Below, one piece after another: positions 40,463 through 50,514 of a DNA stretch of 64,000 nt (positions are counted from its first letter, which is position 1; every line of letters starts with the position of its first letter). The position numbers and the translations under genes are program-made. This DNA comes from Allgaiera indica (GTDB lineage Bacteria; Pseudomonadota; Alphaproteobacteria; Rhodobacterales; Rhodobacteraceae). The stretch spans positions 62,001 to 126,000 of the forward strand of contig NZ_FNOB01000011.1 of assembly GCF_900106675.1 (NCBI RefSeq), read 5' to 3'. The notes beneath the pieces are model-generated. The model had not been told where the DNA came from. It worked only from the letters and a program-made list of their open reading frames with translations, and made no database searches.

Positions 40463-41605
40463 GTGAAAATCATCAGTCTGAGCGGGGCCCGCGTGTTGGC
40501 CCTTTTCGCGCTTGTTACGGTCCTTGCAGGCTGCGCCTTGCCACGCCCGGGTCCGGACAAGGCCGAGATCTACGCAGGCTCCGTGCAGCGCAAGGGAGAC
40601 GCCTTCATCGTTGCGGTGAATGATCGCGTCACACGCGCCACCAGCGTCACGCCGGCGCTGGGGTTCTCGAATTCCTTCAAGCATGCGGGGCTGGTCGGAT
40701 CCGATATCATTCACCCGGGCGACAAGCTGGGGGTCTCGGTCTATGAAAACGTGACCGATCCCCTGCTGGGCGCGCCCGGACAGAAGGTCTCGCAACTGGC
40801 CGAGATCAAGGTTGACGGGGCGGGCTATATCTTCGTGCCCTACGCGGGCCGCATCAAGGCGGCTGGCCTGTCGGTCGAGGCGTTGCGCCAGGCGATCACC
40901 CGCAAGCTGGACACACAGACTCCGGATCCGCAGGTGTCTGTCATCCGCGCGCCGGGCGACGGCGCGACCGTCACCGTCGAGGGCAGCGTGACCGGCCAGG
41001 GCGTCTATCCGATCGACCGCTCCACCCGGACGCTTGCCGCGATGATCGCCAAGGCCGGCGGGGTCAACATCCCCAATGACGTCGCCCTGGTCAGCGTGAC
41101 GCGGGGCCACAAGGTGGGCGAGATCTGGCTGAACGATCTGTACGAGAACCCCAGCCTTGACATCGCGCTGCGCCCGGGCGACAGGATCACCGTCACCAAG
41201 GACAGCCGCGCCTTCACCGCGCTCGGCGCCACCGGCGTGCAGACCCGGGTGCCGTTCACCAGCAACACGATGTCGGCGATCGAGGCGATCGCGCAGGTCG
41301 GTGGGCTCAATCCGCTGCTGGCGGATCCGACCGGTGTGTTCATCTACCGCAACGAACCCGCGGCGATCGCCAATGCGGTGCTTGGCCGGCATGATCTGGT
41401 CGGCCCGCAAAGGATGATCTATGTGCTGGATCTGACCAAACCGATGGGCATGTTCGAAGCCCGCGACTTCCTGATCCGCAACGGCGATACGCTCTATGTC
41501 ACCCAGGCGCCCTTCGCGCAGTGGCAAAAGGTGCTGTCCGCGTTCAGCGGTACGGTCGGCACGGTCGGCAACATCGCCCGCGTCAAGTCTGCGACCGGCT
41601 TCTGA
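40463..41605 (+). CDS. Polysaccharide export outer-membrane lipoprotein (Wza/OPX family)
   Basis: 380 residues starting at GTG 40463 with AAGGAG upstream. The signal peptide ends in the lipobox LAGC (about residue 24). A Poly_export domain follows (IHPGDKLGVSVYE, GYIFVPYAGRIKAAGLSVEAL) with SLBB-like repeats (VEGSVTGQGVYP, LRPGDRITV). OPX proteins form the outer-membrane exit for capsule or exopolysaccharide. It is between kpsS and kpsC and ends just before the kpsC start; placement fits a KpsD-like role. Confidence 0.88.
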   Translation: MKIISLSGARVLALFALVTVLAGCALPRPGPDKAEIYAGSVQRKGDAFIVAVNDRVTRATSVTPALGFSNSFKHAGLVGSDIIHPGDKLGVSVYENVTDPLLGAPGQKVSQLAEIKVDGAGYIFVPYAGRIKAAGLSVEALRQAITRKLDTQTPDPQVSVIRAPGDGATVTVEGSVTGQGVYPIDRSTRTLAAMIAKAGGVNIPNDVALVSVTRGHKVGEIWLNDLYENPSLDIALRPGDRITVTKDSRAFTALGATGVQTRVPFTSNTMSAIEAIAQVGGLNPLLADPTGVFIYRNEPAAIANAVLGRHDLVGPQRMIYVLDLTKPMGMFEARDFLIRNGDTLYVTQAPFAQWQKVLSAFSGTVGTVGNIARVKSATGF

Positions 41606-41607
41606 CC

Positions 41608-43650
41608 ATGACGGGGCCCGACCGGCCCCAGATCCAGGCCGCCGGGGGGGATGCCCCCCGGCGGCTTCATGTTTACACCGGCGGATTGCTGCGCCCCGGC
41701 CGCATCCGGCGCATCCTTACCCTCGCCGGCCTGCGCCCGGTGCTGGGCCTGCCCGGACCCGGTGATCCGGTGGGCGTCTGGGGCCGCAGCCCGCTGGCGG
41801 CGCGCGGCGAACGGATCGCGGCACGCCGCGACAGCCCGCTGATCCGCATCGAGGACGCCTTCCTGCGCTCGGTCCGTCCCGGGCGCGCGGGCGAAGCCCC
41901 CCTGGGCCTGCTGATCGACCGCCGCGGGGTTCATTTCGACCCCGCCGTCCCGTCCGACCTGGAACATCTGCTGGCGACTCACCCCTTCGACGATTCCGTC
42001 CTTTTGGAACGTGCGCGCGATGGCATGGGCCGGATTAAGGCTGCGGACCTTTCAAAATACAACATCCACGATCCAGCCCTGCCCGCCCCCGCGCCGGGCT
42101 ACGTGCTGGTGGTCGATCAACTGCGCGGCGACGCCTCGATCCGCCATGGCGGCGTGACCGAGGGCCTCTTTCGAGAGATGCTCGCCTTCGCCCAGATCGA
42201 GCATCCGGGCGCGCGGGTGCTGATCAAGACCCATCCCGAAACCCACTCCGGCCACCGCCCCGGCCATTTCGGCCCACAGGACGAAAACGACCGCATCCGC
42301 CTGTTCAGCGATCCGGTATCGCCCTGGAAGCTGCTTGAAGGCGCGGTCGGGGTCTACACCGTGTCGTCGCAGCTGGGGTTCGAGGCGATCCTGGCCGGCC
42401 ACCGCCCGCGCGTGTTCGGCAAGCCCTTCTACGGCGGTTGGGGTCTGACCCAGGACGAGGCCCCGGTTTCCCGCCGCAGCCGTTCGCTGACACGGGCGCA
42501 GCTTTTCGCCGGCGCGATGCTGCTGTACCCGACCTGGTATGACCCCTGCCGCGACCGGTTGTGCAGTTTCGAGGAGGCTTGTGACCAGTTGGAGGCCGCG
42601 GCCCGTGCATGGCGCGAGGATCGTCACGGACATGTCGCCATGGGGATGCGGCTGTGGAAACGCGGCCATCTGCAAAAGGTCTTCGGCCAGGAGCGGCGGG
42701 TGATTTTCGACGACAATCCCGCCCGCGCCACCGAGCGCTCGGCACGGACCGGCCGGAGCCTGATGGTGTGGGCCGGCAAAGAGCAGATGGCACCCGCCGC
42801 GCCGGCCGTGATCCGTGTCGAGGATGGCTTTCTGCGTTCGCGCGGGTTGGGGGCGGCCCTGATCCCGCCGCTGTCCTTGGTCACCGACGACAGCGGCATC
42901 TACTACGATCCGACCCGCGAAAGCGCGCTGGAGCGGCTGATCGCGGCAGGTCCGCCGCCCGGCGGCACCGCGCGCGCGGAACGGCTGATGCGCGACCTGC
43001 TGCGCGGACGCCTGTCAAAATACAACATTCCCGGCGGAATGCCCGCGCTTCCCGCGGGGCACAGAATTCTCGTTCCCGGTCAGGTGGAAGACGACGCTTC
43101 CATAGAAAAGGGCGCGGCCGAGGCCCGCACGAACCTTGCACTTCTTCGATCTGTCCACAGCGCCCGTCCCGATGCGGTGATTGTCTACAAGCCGCACCCC
43201 GATGTCGAGGCAGGGCTGCGAAAGGGCGCGGTCCCCCAGGACGATCTGGCCCGCCTTGCCACCGTCACCACGCGCCATGCCGATCCGATCGCGCTGATCG
43301 AGGCCTGCGACGAGGTCTGGACGATGACATCGCTTCTGGGGTTCGAGGCGCTGCTGCGCGGCAAGCCGGTCACCTGCCTTGGCGCCCCGTTCTATGCCGG
43401 CTGGGGGCTGACGACCGACCTGGGCCCGGTGCCGGCGCGGCGCCGGGCGCGGCCCGCGCTCGCCGATCTTGCCCATGCCGCGCTGATCGCCTATCCGCGC
43501 TATTTCGATCCGCTCAGCGGCCTGCCCTGCCCGCCCGAGGTGGTGGTGGAACGCCTTGCCCTCGGCCCCCTGCCCCAGCCCGGCGCGGCCAACCGCGTGT
43601 TGGCCAAGCTGCAGGGCATCCTTGCCAGCCAAGCCCACCTCTGGCGCTAG
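41608..43650 (+). CDS. kpsC: Capsule polysaccharide beta-Kdo transferase KpsC (two-domain)
   Basis: 680 residues made of two tandem related halves. Both halves contain the same pattern: an IRIEDAFLRS/IRVEDGFLRS segment, LSKYNI, KTHPE or YKPHPD, then TVSSQLGFEAILAG or TMTSLLGFEALLRG, and the GKPFY.GGWGLT / GAPFYAGWGLTT site. This internal duplication is the hallmark of KpsC, which extends the Kdo linker on the capsule lipid anchor. Starts 2 bases after the OPX gene, so translation is probably coupled. Confidence 0.92.
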   Translation: MTGPDRPQIQAAGGDAPRRLHVYTGGLLRPGRIRRILTLAGLRPVLGLPGPGDPVGVWGRSPLAARGERIAARRDSPLIRIEDAFLRSVRPGRAGEAPLGLLIDRRGVHFDPAVPSDLEHLLATHPFDDSVLLERARDGMGRIKAADLSKYNIHDPALPAPAPGYVLVVDQLRGDASIRHGGVTEGLFREMLAFAQIEHPGARVLIKTHPETHSGHRPGHFGPQDENDRIRLFSDPVSPWKLLEGAVGVYTVSSQLGFEAILAGHRPRVFGKPFYGGWGLTQDEAPVSRRSRSLTRAQLFAGAMLLYPTWYDPCRDRLCSFEEACDQLEAAARAWREDRHGHVAMGMRLWKRGHLQKVFGQERRVIFDDNPARATERSARTGRSLMVWAGKEQMAPAAPAVIRVEDGFLRSRGLGAALIPPLSLVTDDSGIYYDPTRESALERLIAAGPPPGGTARAERLMRDLLRGRLSKYNIPGGMPALPAGHRILVPGQVEDDASIEKGAAEARTNLALLRSVHSARPDAVIVYKPHPDVEAGLRKGAVPQDDLARLATVTTRHADPIALIEACDEVWTMTSLLGFEALLRGKPVTCLGAPFYAGWGLTTDLGPVPARRRARPALADLAHAALIAYPRYFDPLSGLPCPPEVVVERLALGPLPQPGAANRVLAKLQGILASQAHLWR

Positions 43651-43698
43651 GGGCGGGCTTGGGGTAGACGGGCGCCAACACGGACAAAGGCGCTTCTC

Positions 43699-45417
43699 AT
43701 GGCTCGGATTCTCATTACTTCCGCCCTGCCCTATATCAACGGCATCAAGCATCTGGGCAATCTGGTCGGCTCGCAATTGCCGGCCGACCTTTACGCCCGC
43801 TACCAGCGCGGGCGCGGCCACGAGGTGATGTTCATCTGCGCCACCGACGAACACGGCACGCCCGCCGAACTGGCCGCCGCCAAGGCTGGCAAGCCGGTGG
43901 CCGAATATTGCACCGAACTGCATGAGGTCCAGGCCGGGATCGCCCGCGGCTTCGGCCTTTCGTTCGACCATTTCGGCCGCTCGTCCAGCCCGCAAAACCA
44001 CCGCCTGACCCAGCATTTCGCGGGCCGGCTGGCCGAGGCCGGGCTGATCGAGGAAGTCGCCGAGAAGCAGATGTATTCCAACGCCGACGGCCGCTTCCTG
44101 CCCGACCGCTATATCGAGGGCACCTGTCCGAACTGCGGCTATGACCGCGCCCGCGGCGACCAGTGCGAGAACTGCACAAAACAGCTTGACCCGACCGACC
44201 TGATCAATCCGCGCTCGGCGATCTCGGGTTCCACCGATCTGGAGGTGCGCGAGACCAAGCACCTGTTCCTGCGCCAGTCCGCGATGCGCGACCGGCTGAA
44301 CGACTGGATCGACGAGAAGACGGATTGGCCGGTGCTGACCACCTCGATCGCGAAGAAATGGCTCAATGACGGCGACGGGCTGCAGGACCGCGGCATCACC
44401 CGCGATCTGGACTGGGGCATTCCCGTCAGGAAGGGCGACCAGGACTGGCCGGGGATGGAGGGCAAGGTCTTCTACGTCTGGTTCGACGCGCCGATCGAAT
44501 ATATCGCCGCCACCGCCGAATGGGCCGAGGCGCGGGGCCTGGACGATGCCGCCTGGCGCCGCTGGTGGCGCACCGACGAGGGCGCGGGCGACGTGCGCTA
44601 TGTCCAGTTCATGGGCAAGGACAACGTCCCCTTCCATACGCTCAGCTTCCCGGCCACGATCATGGGATCGGGCGAGCCCTGGAAGCTGGTGGATTACATC
44701 AAGTCGTTCAACTACCTGAACTACGACGGCGGCCAGTTCTCGACCAGCCAGGGGCGCGGGGTGTTCATGGATCAGGCGCTGTCGATCCTGCCCTCCGATT
44801 ACTGGCGCTGGTGGCTTCTGAGCCATGCGCCGGAAAATTCCGACAGCGAATTCACCTGGGAAAATTTCCAGACATCGGTGAACAAGGACCTCGCCGACGT
44901 GCTAGGCAATTTCGTCAGCCGGATCACCAAGTTCTGCCGGTCGAAATTCGGCGAGACGGTGCCCGAGGGCGGCGCCCAGGCCTCGGCGGAAGAGGCGCTG
45001 ATCGCCGATCTGACCACCCGCGTCCGCGCCTACCAGGCCAACATGGACGCGATGGAGGTGCGCAAATCCGCGACCGAGCTGCGCGCGATCTGGGTGGCCG
45101 GCAACGAATACCTGCAATCGGCCGCGCCCTGGTCGACCTTCAAGACCGACCCGGCGCAGGCCGCGGCGCAGGTGCGGCTGGGGCTGAACCTGATCCGCCT
45201 TTACGCGATCCTGTCGCGGCCCTTCATCCCCGACGCGGCCGAGGCGATGATGCAGGCGATGGGTTCGGACGATTGGTCCTGGCCCGAAGACGTCGCCGCC
45301 GCGCTGTCCGCCCTGCCCCCGGGCCATGCCTTCACCGTGCCGGATGTCATGTTCCGCAAGATCACCGATGAGGAACGCGAGGATTGGCAGACCCGTTTCG
45401 CAGGGCTGCGCACCTAA
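43699..45417 (+). CDS. metG: Methionyl-tRNA synthetase
   Basis: A 572-residue class I aminoacyl-tRNA synthetase. The HIGH-like motif is [11 protein letters not shown], the zinc-binding region has two CxxC pairs ([17 protein letters not shown]), and the KMSKS-equivalent is FSTSQGRGV. The anticodon-binding helical domain completes the C-terminus; there is no C-terminal dimerisation domain. Preceded by AAGGCG about 10 bases before ATG 43699. Confidence 0.96.
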   Translation: MARILITSALPYINGIKHLGNLVGSQLPADLYARYQRGRGHEVMFICATDEHGTPAELAAAKAGKPVAEYCTELHEVQAGIARGFGLSFDHFGRSSSPQNHRLTQHFAGRLAEAGLIEEVAEKQMYSNADGRFLPDRYIEGTCPNCGYDRARGDQCENCTKQLDPTDLINPRSAISGSTDLEVRETKHLFLRQSAMRDRLNDWIDEKTDWPVLTTSIAKKWLNDGDGLQDRGITRDLDWGIPVRKGDQDWPGMEGKVFYVWFDAPIEYIAATAEWAEARGLDDAAWRRWWRTDEGAGDVRYVQFMGKDNVPFHTLSFPATIMGSGEPWKLVDYIKSFNYLNYDGGQFSTSQGRGVFMDQALSILPSDYWRWWLLSHAPENSDSEFTWENFQTSVNKDLADVLGNFVSRITKFCRSKFGETVPEGGAQASAEEALIADLTTRVRAYQANMDAMEVRKSATELRAIWVAGNEYLQSAAPWSTFKTDPAQAAAQVRLGLNLIRLYAILSRPFIPDAAEAMMQAMGSDDWSWPEDVAAALSALPPGHAFTVPDVMFRKITDEEREDWQTRFAGLRT

Positions 45418-45621
45418 AGGCACTTCGCCTTCCTTTCGCCCGCGCGACCTGTTGCGCCCCGCGGGCCGCACACCCGGCGCCATCCGTCGCCAGAACCGGC
45501 GGCCCCCCGGGCCGGGGCGCTGATCGGGGGCGTTTTCGGACATGGCGCCGTCTTTCCCGGCGCGCCGCGATCTGCTAGGCCTTCGCCCGCGCCCGCGCCG
45601 CCCCACAGAAGGTTGAAAGAC

Positions 45622-46914
45622 ATGCACGACATCCGCGCCATCCGCGAAAACCCCGCCCAGTTCGACGCCGACCTCGGCCGCCGGGGGATGCCACCGATGT
45701 CGTCGCGGATCCTGGCCATCGACGAGGCGCGGCGTGCCAAGATCCTGGCGGCCGAAACCGCGCAGGCGGCACAGAACGCGGCCTCGAAACAGGTCGGGGC
45801 GGCCAAGGCCAGCGGTGACGAGGCCGAATTCGAACGCCTGCGCGCCCTGGTGGCCGAGAAGAAATCCGAAATCGCGCGCCTGCAGGAAGAGGCCGCGGCC
45901 GAGGACGCGAAGCTGCGCGACCTGCTGATGGGTCTGCCCAATCCGCCGCTGGCCGAAGTGCCCGACGGCGCCGACGAGGCCGGCAATGTGGAACTGCGCC
46001 GCTGGGGCAGCCCGCGCGATTTCGGCTTTTCCCCGAAAGAGCATTTCGAGATCGCCGGGGTGAAACCGGGGATGGATTTCGCGACCGCCGCAAAGCTTTC
46101 GGGCTCGCGTTTCGTGGTGCTGCGCGGCGCGGTGATCCGGGTTCACCGGGCGCTGGCGCAATTCATGCTAGACACCCATGTGAACCAGCATGGCCTGACC
46201 GAAACCTGGACCCCGGTGCTAGTCAAGGAAGAGGCGATGATCGGCACCGGCCAGTTGCCGAAATTCGCCGAGGACAGCTATCAGACGACCAACGGCTGGT
46301 GGCTGGTCCCGACATCGGAGGTGACGCTGACCAACACGGTCGCGGGGGATATCCTTGAGGCCGGCGCCCTGCCGATCCGCCTGACCGCCCATTCCCAGTG
46401 CTTCCGCTCGGAAGCCGGCAGCGCGGGCAAGGACACCTCGGGCATGCTGCGCCAGCACCAGTTCGAGAAGGTCGAGATGGTCTCGATCACCCATCCCGAC
46501 GAAAGCCTCGCAGAACATGAGCGCATGACCGGCTGCGCCGAGGCGATCTTGCAAAAGCTGGGCCTGCCCTATCGGGTGATGGTGCTGTGCACCGGCGACA
46601 TGGGCTTTGGCGCGCGCAAGACCCATGATCTGGAGGTCTGGCTGCCCGGCCAGAACACCTATCGCGAGATCTCCTCGGTCTCGGTCTGCGGCGATTTCCA
46701 GGCCCGAAGGATGAACGCCCGCTTCCGCCCCGAGGGCGGCGGCAAGCCGGAATTCGTGCACACGCTGAACGGCTCGGGGCTGGCGGTGGGGCGGGCGCTG
46801 ATCGCAGTGCTGGAAAACGGCCAGCAAGAGGACGGATCGGTCACGCTTCCCGAGGCGCTGCATCCCTATCTGGGCGGCAAGACCCGGATCAGCGCCGAGG
46901 GCGCGCTGACCTGA
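45622..46914 (+). CDS. serS: Seryl-tRNA synthetase
   Basis: A 430-residue class II synthetase. The N-terminal coiled-coil arm that reads the long variable arm of tRNA-Ser covers residues about 30-110. Class II motifs are visible: [13 protein letters not shown], motif 2 [25 protein letters not shown], and motif 3 [17 protein letters not shown]. The start at 45622 with GAAGG upstream is preferred over TTG 45613. Confidence 0.97.
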   Translation: MHDIRAIRENPAQFDADLGRRGMPPMSSRILAIDEARRAKILAAETAQAAQNAASKQVGAAKASGDEAEFERLRALVAEKKSEIARLQEEAAAEDAKLRDLLMGLPNPPLAEVPDGADEAGNVELRRWGSPRDFGFSPKEHFEIAGVKPGMDFATAAKLSGSRFVVLRGAVIRVHRALAQFMLDTHVNQHGLTETWTPVLVKEEAMIGTGQLPKFAEDSYQTTNGWWLVPTSEVTLTNTVAGDILEAGALPIRLTAHSQCFRSEAGSAGKDTSGMLRQHQFEKVEMVSITHPDESLAEHERMTGCAEAILQKLGLPYRVMVLCTGDMGFGARKTHDLEVWLPGQNTYREISSVSVCGDFQARRMNARFRPEGGGKPEFVHTLNGSGLAVGRALIAVLENGQQEDGSVTLPEALHPYLGGKTRISAEGALT

Positions 46915-47255
46915 ACCCGCCACGGGCCCCGGCCTGCGGACCTGGCGGTGGGGCAAGGCCGGAGGCCGGGGGTTTTACACCCCTTCGTGATTGTCGCTTG
47001 AACCGATGGCGCACCAATGCCGGTCCCGTGGAGTATTTGCGCCAAGACGAAGACAGAGGAGGCGCCTGACCCGGATCCGTGCGACCGTCGCGCCATGGGC
47101 CGAGGCGCGGATCTTCGCCTGCGGCCTCGCCCTTTCCGGCGCAATTTCGCCCATTTCCATTGGCCGGGATATTTCGATGCGACGGAAGGGGTGGTCTGCC
47201 GCGTTGAAGGGGCATGACGCGCGGCAATTCAGCCCCGTGCCAAGAGGAGAGACCT
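46915..47255. other. Intergenic region between serS and the EF-hand gene
   Basis: About 340 bases. The serS terminator (46927-46976) is at the left end. No gene is supported; the promoter of the EF-hand/ECF operon must lie here, but no sure motif was found. Confidence 0.5.
46927..46976 (+). terminator. Probable terminator of serS
   Basis: A 9-bp stem CCCCGGCCT (46927-46935) with AGGCCGGGG (46963-46971) around a long GC-rich loop, followed by G and TTTT. Confidence 0.55.
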
Positions 47256-47918
47256 ATGAAACGCAAGGCAACGCTCACTGCTCTTACCCTGGCCGCCGTG
47301 GCCGCAGCCGGCCTGTCGACCGCGATCAGCGCCCAGACCATGGGCGGCGGGATGGGGGGGCCGATGGGTGGCCCCGGCATGCACCGCATGGGCCCCAAGA
47401 TTGATTACAAGGCGATCGACACCAACGGTGATGGCACCATTTCGCAAGAAGAACTGAAAGCCTGGCAGGCCAAGCAGATCGACGGACTCGACGCCAACAA
47501 GGACGGATATCTGACCGAACAGGAGGTTGTCGATTTCGAGACGAAGAAGGCCGAGGCCCGGATCAAGGCGCGCGTGGCGCGGATGTTCAAGCAGCTCGAC
47601 GTGAATGGCGACGGCAAGATCAGCGCCGCGGAAATGATGATGGCGCCACGCGACATGATGGCCGACCGAATGTTCCGGATGGCCGACGTCAATCACGATG
47701 GCAAGGTCACCCAGGCCGAATTCGACGCCGCGAAGCAGAAATTCCGCAAACGCATGGAACGGATGCGGGCCCATCACGGCGAGCGCAACTGGCATGGCGA
47801 AGATCAGTCCCCGATGCGCCGGCACATGGGGCAGGCGAATGGCCAGATGGGCAGCCAGATGAACACTCCTCCCGCGGCCGAGGGCAGCGACGAGGCCAAG
47901 ACCCACGACAACAACTAG
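47256..47918 (+). CDS. Secreted EF-hand calcium-binding protein
   Basis: 220 residues with a signal peptide (about residues 1-25, ending SAISAQ) and four EF-hand loops: DTNGDGTISQEE, DANKDGYLTEQE, DVNGDGKISAAE and DVNHDGKVTQAE. All four have Asp/Asn ligands at positions 1, 3, 5 and Glu at 12, so they should bind Ca2+. A Met/Gly segment precedes them and a Met/His-rich tail follows, which could bind metal. Start 47256 with AGAGGAGAG upstream. It lies 80 bases before an ECF sigma operon; functional linkage is inferred from position. Confidence 0.85.
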   Translation: MKRKATLTALTLAAVAAAGLSTAISAQTMGGGMGGPMGGPGMHRMGPKIDYKAIDTNGDGTISQEELKAWQAKQIDGLDANKDGYLTEQEVVDFETKKAEARIKARVARMFKQLDVNGDGKISAAEMMMAPRDMMADRMFRMADVNHDGKVTQAEFDAAKQKFRKRMERMRAHHGERNWHGEDQSPMRRHMGQANGQMGSQMNTPPAAEGSDEAKTHDNN

Positions 47919-47998
47919 ACGAGCCGCCGCGTCCGGCGCTGAGGCTCCGGGCGCGGCGCATTGAGTGAATCGGGGTTTCGGGATACGCCGACGGCAGG

Positions 47999-48592
47999 AT
48001 GACGATGCCCTATGACGCCATGACCGAGGCCCCGGACGATGCGTTGCTGGCGCTCTATGCCAATGGCGACGGCGCCGCGGCACGGGTGTTGACCGAACGT
48101 CTGGCGCCGCGGGTCCTGCGGTTCGCGGCACGCATGCTGTCGGACCCGGCCGAGGCCGAGGACGTCACGCAAGAGGCGCTGCTGCGTCTGTGGCGGATCG
48201 CGCCCGATTGGCGCCGGGACGAGGCGCAGGTCTCGACGTGGCTTTATCGGGTGGCGCGCAACCTTTGCACCGATCGGCTGCGACGCAAGCGTCCGCTGGG
48301 GCTGGATGCCGCGCCAGAGGTGGAAGACGATCGCCCCGGCGCTGTCGCACGGCTGCAGGCGGCCGAGCGGGCCCAGGCGCTGGACCGGGCGCTTGCGCGG
48401 CTGCCCGACCGCCAACGCGAGGCGGTCGTGCTGCGGCATATCGAGGGGTTGTCGAACCCCGAGATCGCTGCAGTGATGGAGATCAGCGTCGAGGCGGTGG
48501 AAAGCCTGACGGCGCGGGGCAAGCGGGCGCTGGCGGCCGATCTGGCCGGCCGGCGCGAGGAATTGGGGTATGACGATGACGGACCGATCTGA
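47999..48592 (+). CDS. ECF-type RNA polymerase sigma factor
   Basis: 197 residues. Region 2 (about residues 35-95): RFAARMLSDPAEAEDVTQEALLRLWR and STWLYRVARNLCTDRLRR. Region 4 (about residues 125-175): ALARLPDRQREAVVLRHIEGLSNPEIAAVMEISVEAVESLTARGKRAL. No region 3 or extra C-terminal domain is present. It overlaps the next gene by 23 bases, a small membrane protein that is the best anti-sigma candidate. The trigger is probably envelope or metal stress given the periplasmic metal-sensor-like gene that follows. Confidence 0.92.
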   Translation: MTMPYDAMTEAPDDALLALYANGDGAAARVLTERLAPRVLRFAARMLSDPAEAEDVTQEALLRLWRIAPDWRRDEAQVSTWLYRVARNLCTDRLRRKRPLGLDAAPEVEDDRPGAVARLQAAERAQALDRALARLPDRQREAVVLRHIEGLSNPEIAAVMEISVEAVESLTARGKRALAADLAGRREELGYDDDGPI

Positions 48593-48968
48593 CGCGATGG
48601 CGGAACTCGACAGCTTCTTCCGCGCCGCCCGAACGAGCGCGCCGGTCCCGTCGGCGGACCTGACCGCGCGGATCCTGGCAGATGCGGCGGCAGCACAACC
48701 GCGCGCACGCACGCAGGAGGCGACCGCTCGGCGCGCGTGGGGCAAGCGGTGGCGCGGATTGCGGCGTCTGTACCTGCCCGCCCTCGGCGGCCCGGGTGTG
48801 ATCGCCGGTCTGGCCGGCGCGATCGTCGCCGGTGCCTGGATCGGCTTTCTGCAGCCCGCCCCCCTGGCAAGCCTGGCCAGCCGGGTGACCGGCCAGACGG
48901 CGATGCTGGAACAGATCGACCTGATCCCCACCCTCGATAGCTATCTCACTACGGATACCGGAGAATAA
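48570..48968 (+). CDS. Small single-span membrane protein, candidate anti-sigma factor
   Basis: 132 residues with no recognised domain. A helical cytoplasmic N-terminus of about 60 residues (AELDSFFRAARTS...LTARILADAAAA) is followed by one membrane span (about residues 78-98, VIAGLAGAIVAGAWIGFL) and a short periplasmic end. Start 48570 overlaps the ECF sigma gene by 23 bases and has GAGGAATTGGGG upstream. The position and topology (sigma-binding helix plus span) suggest an anti-sigma factor, but no anti-sigma motif is visible. Confidence 0.7.
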   Translation: MTMTDRSDAMAELDSFFRAARTSAPVPSADLTARILADAAAAQPRARTQEATARRAWGKRWRGLRRLYLPALGGPGVIAGLAGAIVAGAWIGFLQPAPLASLASRVTGQTAMLEQIDLIPTLDSYLTTDTGE

Positions 48969-48969
48969 C

Positions 48970-49539
48970 ATGAGCCCAGGCAGCCCTCCGCCCCAGCCCG
49001 GGCCCCGACCTGACCCCACCCCACGCACGCCGCTAAACCGCGGTTGGCGGATCTTGATCGTCACCTCGTTGGGGCTGAACCTTCTGGTCCTGGGTGCGAT
49101 CGGCGGGGCGCTGTTCGGCGAATGGCGCGGCCACGGCCGCGTCGTGGTGCGCGATCTGGGCTTCGGCCCCTATGGCGCGGCGCTTAGCCGTGCCGACCGG
49201 GTTGCGCTGATGCAGGCCTTCGCGCGTGAGACCGGGGGCTTCGGGGCAGAGCGGCGCTTGGCGCGCGAGACCTTCGGCAAACTGTTGCGGGTTTTGCGCC
49301 GGACACCGTTCGATGCCGGTGAGTTCGGCAAGCTGATGACCGAGCAAGAGCAGCACATGGCCAGGCGTATGGCGCTGGGGCAGAAGCTGCTGGTCCAACG
49401 GGTCGAGTCGATGGACGCGCGGCAACGCCACGCTTTCGCCGACCGGCTGGAAGCGGCGCTCGCCCGGCACGAAATGCACCACCGCCGCCCGGGCCCGCCC
49501 CCGCCCGGCCCTGAGGCCCCGGCGCCCGCGAAGCCCTGA
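48970..49539 (+). CDS. Periplasmic heavy-metal sensor/resistance protein (CnrR/Metal_resist-like)
   Basis: 189 residues. A Pro-rich cytoplasmic leader is followed by a membrane span (about residues 30-50, ILIVTSLGLNLLVLGAIGGAL) and a helical periplasmic domain (about 80-160) with RARETFGKLLRVLRRTPFD, EFGKLMTEQEQHMARRMALG-type helices. This pattern fits the CnrX/ZraP-type metal-resistance fold, in which His/Met side chains bind metal. A Pro-rich tail ends the protein. It is 1 base after the previous gene, completing ECF sigma - membrane partner - sensor. Confidence 0.7.
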   Translation: MSPGSPPPQPGPRPDPTPRTPLNRGWRILIVTSLGLNLLVLGAIGGALFGEWRGHGRVVVRDLGFGPYGAALSRADRVALMQAFARETGGFGAERRLARETFGKLLRVLRRTPFDAGEFGKLMTEQEQHMARRMALGQKLLVQRVESMDARQRHAFADRLEAALARHEMHHRRPGPPPPGPEAPAPAKP

Positions 49540-50161
49540 TCGGACCACGGAAGGCCGCGAGAAAAAGGCTCGGGCCTTCCGCGCCACGCCCTCGGGGCGC
49601 AATCCGCGTACGATCCCGCTTTGCCGGCCGGCCATGCACCGGTTTACGGAATCGCCCCGCAAAGGCCGGGCACCCGCGGACTTTCCGGCGCCGCGCCCGC
49701 GACACGAAGGCCCGCCCGCGCCGTTTGGCCCAAGCCCGGCCGAAATCCCGCACCGTAAAACAAGGCCGAGCGTGGTGAGATTCGGTGCGCAAGCTCTTCA
49801 CGCGGGCCCCGGCCACGCGCCGTTTTCGCGCCAGATCCATGCCAGATCGGTCGAATGTTACAACAGACCCCGCGCAGCGCCGCGCGGCCCGGAACCCATC
49901 GCCTTGCGCCACGGCCGCGGGCCGCCACGGGGACAGACGGGGCCAACCTATTCTTTCGTATCGCATTTATACTAACGTATAGGTTCGGACCTTTACCGGC
50001 TGCAGCCGTGCCCGCGGTTGCCGCAACCGCGAAAAATGTTTCATCACCTGACGGCTTCGTTACACACAGATGCGTGAATGGTTCGCGAGATCGCGTGACC
50101 AGTACCATGATAGCCATCGCAGTCGCGATCCATCAGAACCGTCAACAAGGGAAGTAAACAC
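49540..50161. other. Long intergenic region upstream of the bufferin operon
   Basis: About 620 bases. It contains the hairpin after the metal-sensor gene (49548-49581, 9-bp stem, no T tract), a 5-bp palindrome TATAC-TAAC-GTATA at 49968-49981, and an 8-bp perfect hairpin CGCGGTTG-CCG-CAACCGCG at 50013-50031. ORFs on both strands here lack domains. The bufA promoter must be in this region; no ECF-type -35/-10 pair was identified with certainty. Confidence 0.55.
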
Positions 50162-50452
50162 ATGTCTCAACACATCAAGACCCTCGCCATCGCCGGTGCG
50201 GTCGCCAGTGCGCTGTCGGCTCATCTGGCGACGCCCGCAGCGGCCGCGGAGAAGGAAAAGTGCTACGGTGTCTCGCTGGCCGGGCAGAACGACTGCAAGG
50301 CCGGCCCGGGTACCACCTGCGCGGGTAGCTCGAAGGTGGATTACCAGGGCAACGCCTTCAAGCTGGTGCCCGCCGGCACCTGCGCCAAGATGGAACTGCC
50401 GGGCGGGCGGATGGGATCACTCACGTCGCTCAAGCGTGACGTGCCCGCGTGA
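50162..50452 (+). CDS. bufA: DUF2282 bufferin precursor BufA1 (cysteine-modified metallophore)
   Basis: A 96-residue precursor. The signal peptide ends near residue 28 (TPAAAA); the mature peptide has four conserved cysteines in the contexts [20 protein letters not shown] and GTC. In DUF2282 bufferins the MNIO enzyme BufB converts the middle cysteines to thiooxazole heterocycles so that the peptide chelates copper. Ribosome site AAGGGAAG. Heads the operon bufA-bufB-bufC-doxX. Confidence 0.92.
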   Translation: MSQHIKTLAIAGAVASALSAHLATPAAAAEKEKCYGVSLAGQNDCKAGPGTTCAGSSKVDYQGNAFKLVPAGTCAKMELPGGRMGSLTSLKRDVPA

Positions 50453-50514
50453 TGCCGCCGGGCTCCCGCCTAAACCGGGGGCCCGTCTTCCTACCCTTCG
50501 GCAGGAGACATGCC

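Noticed and set aside
49634-49975. ORF of 113 residues in the gap before the bufferin operon, and opposite-strand ORFs
   Set aside because: Pro/Arg-rich composition from GC-rich noncoding DNA, no domain or ribosome site.
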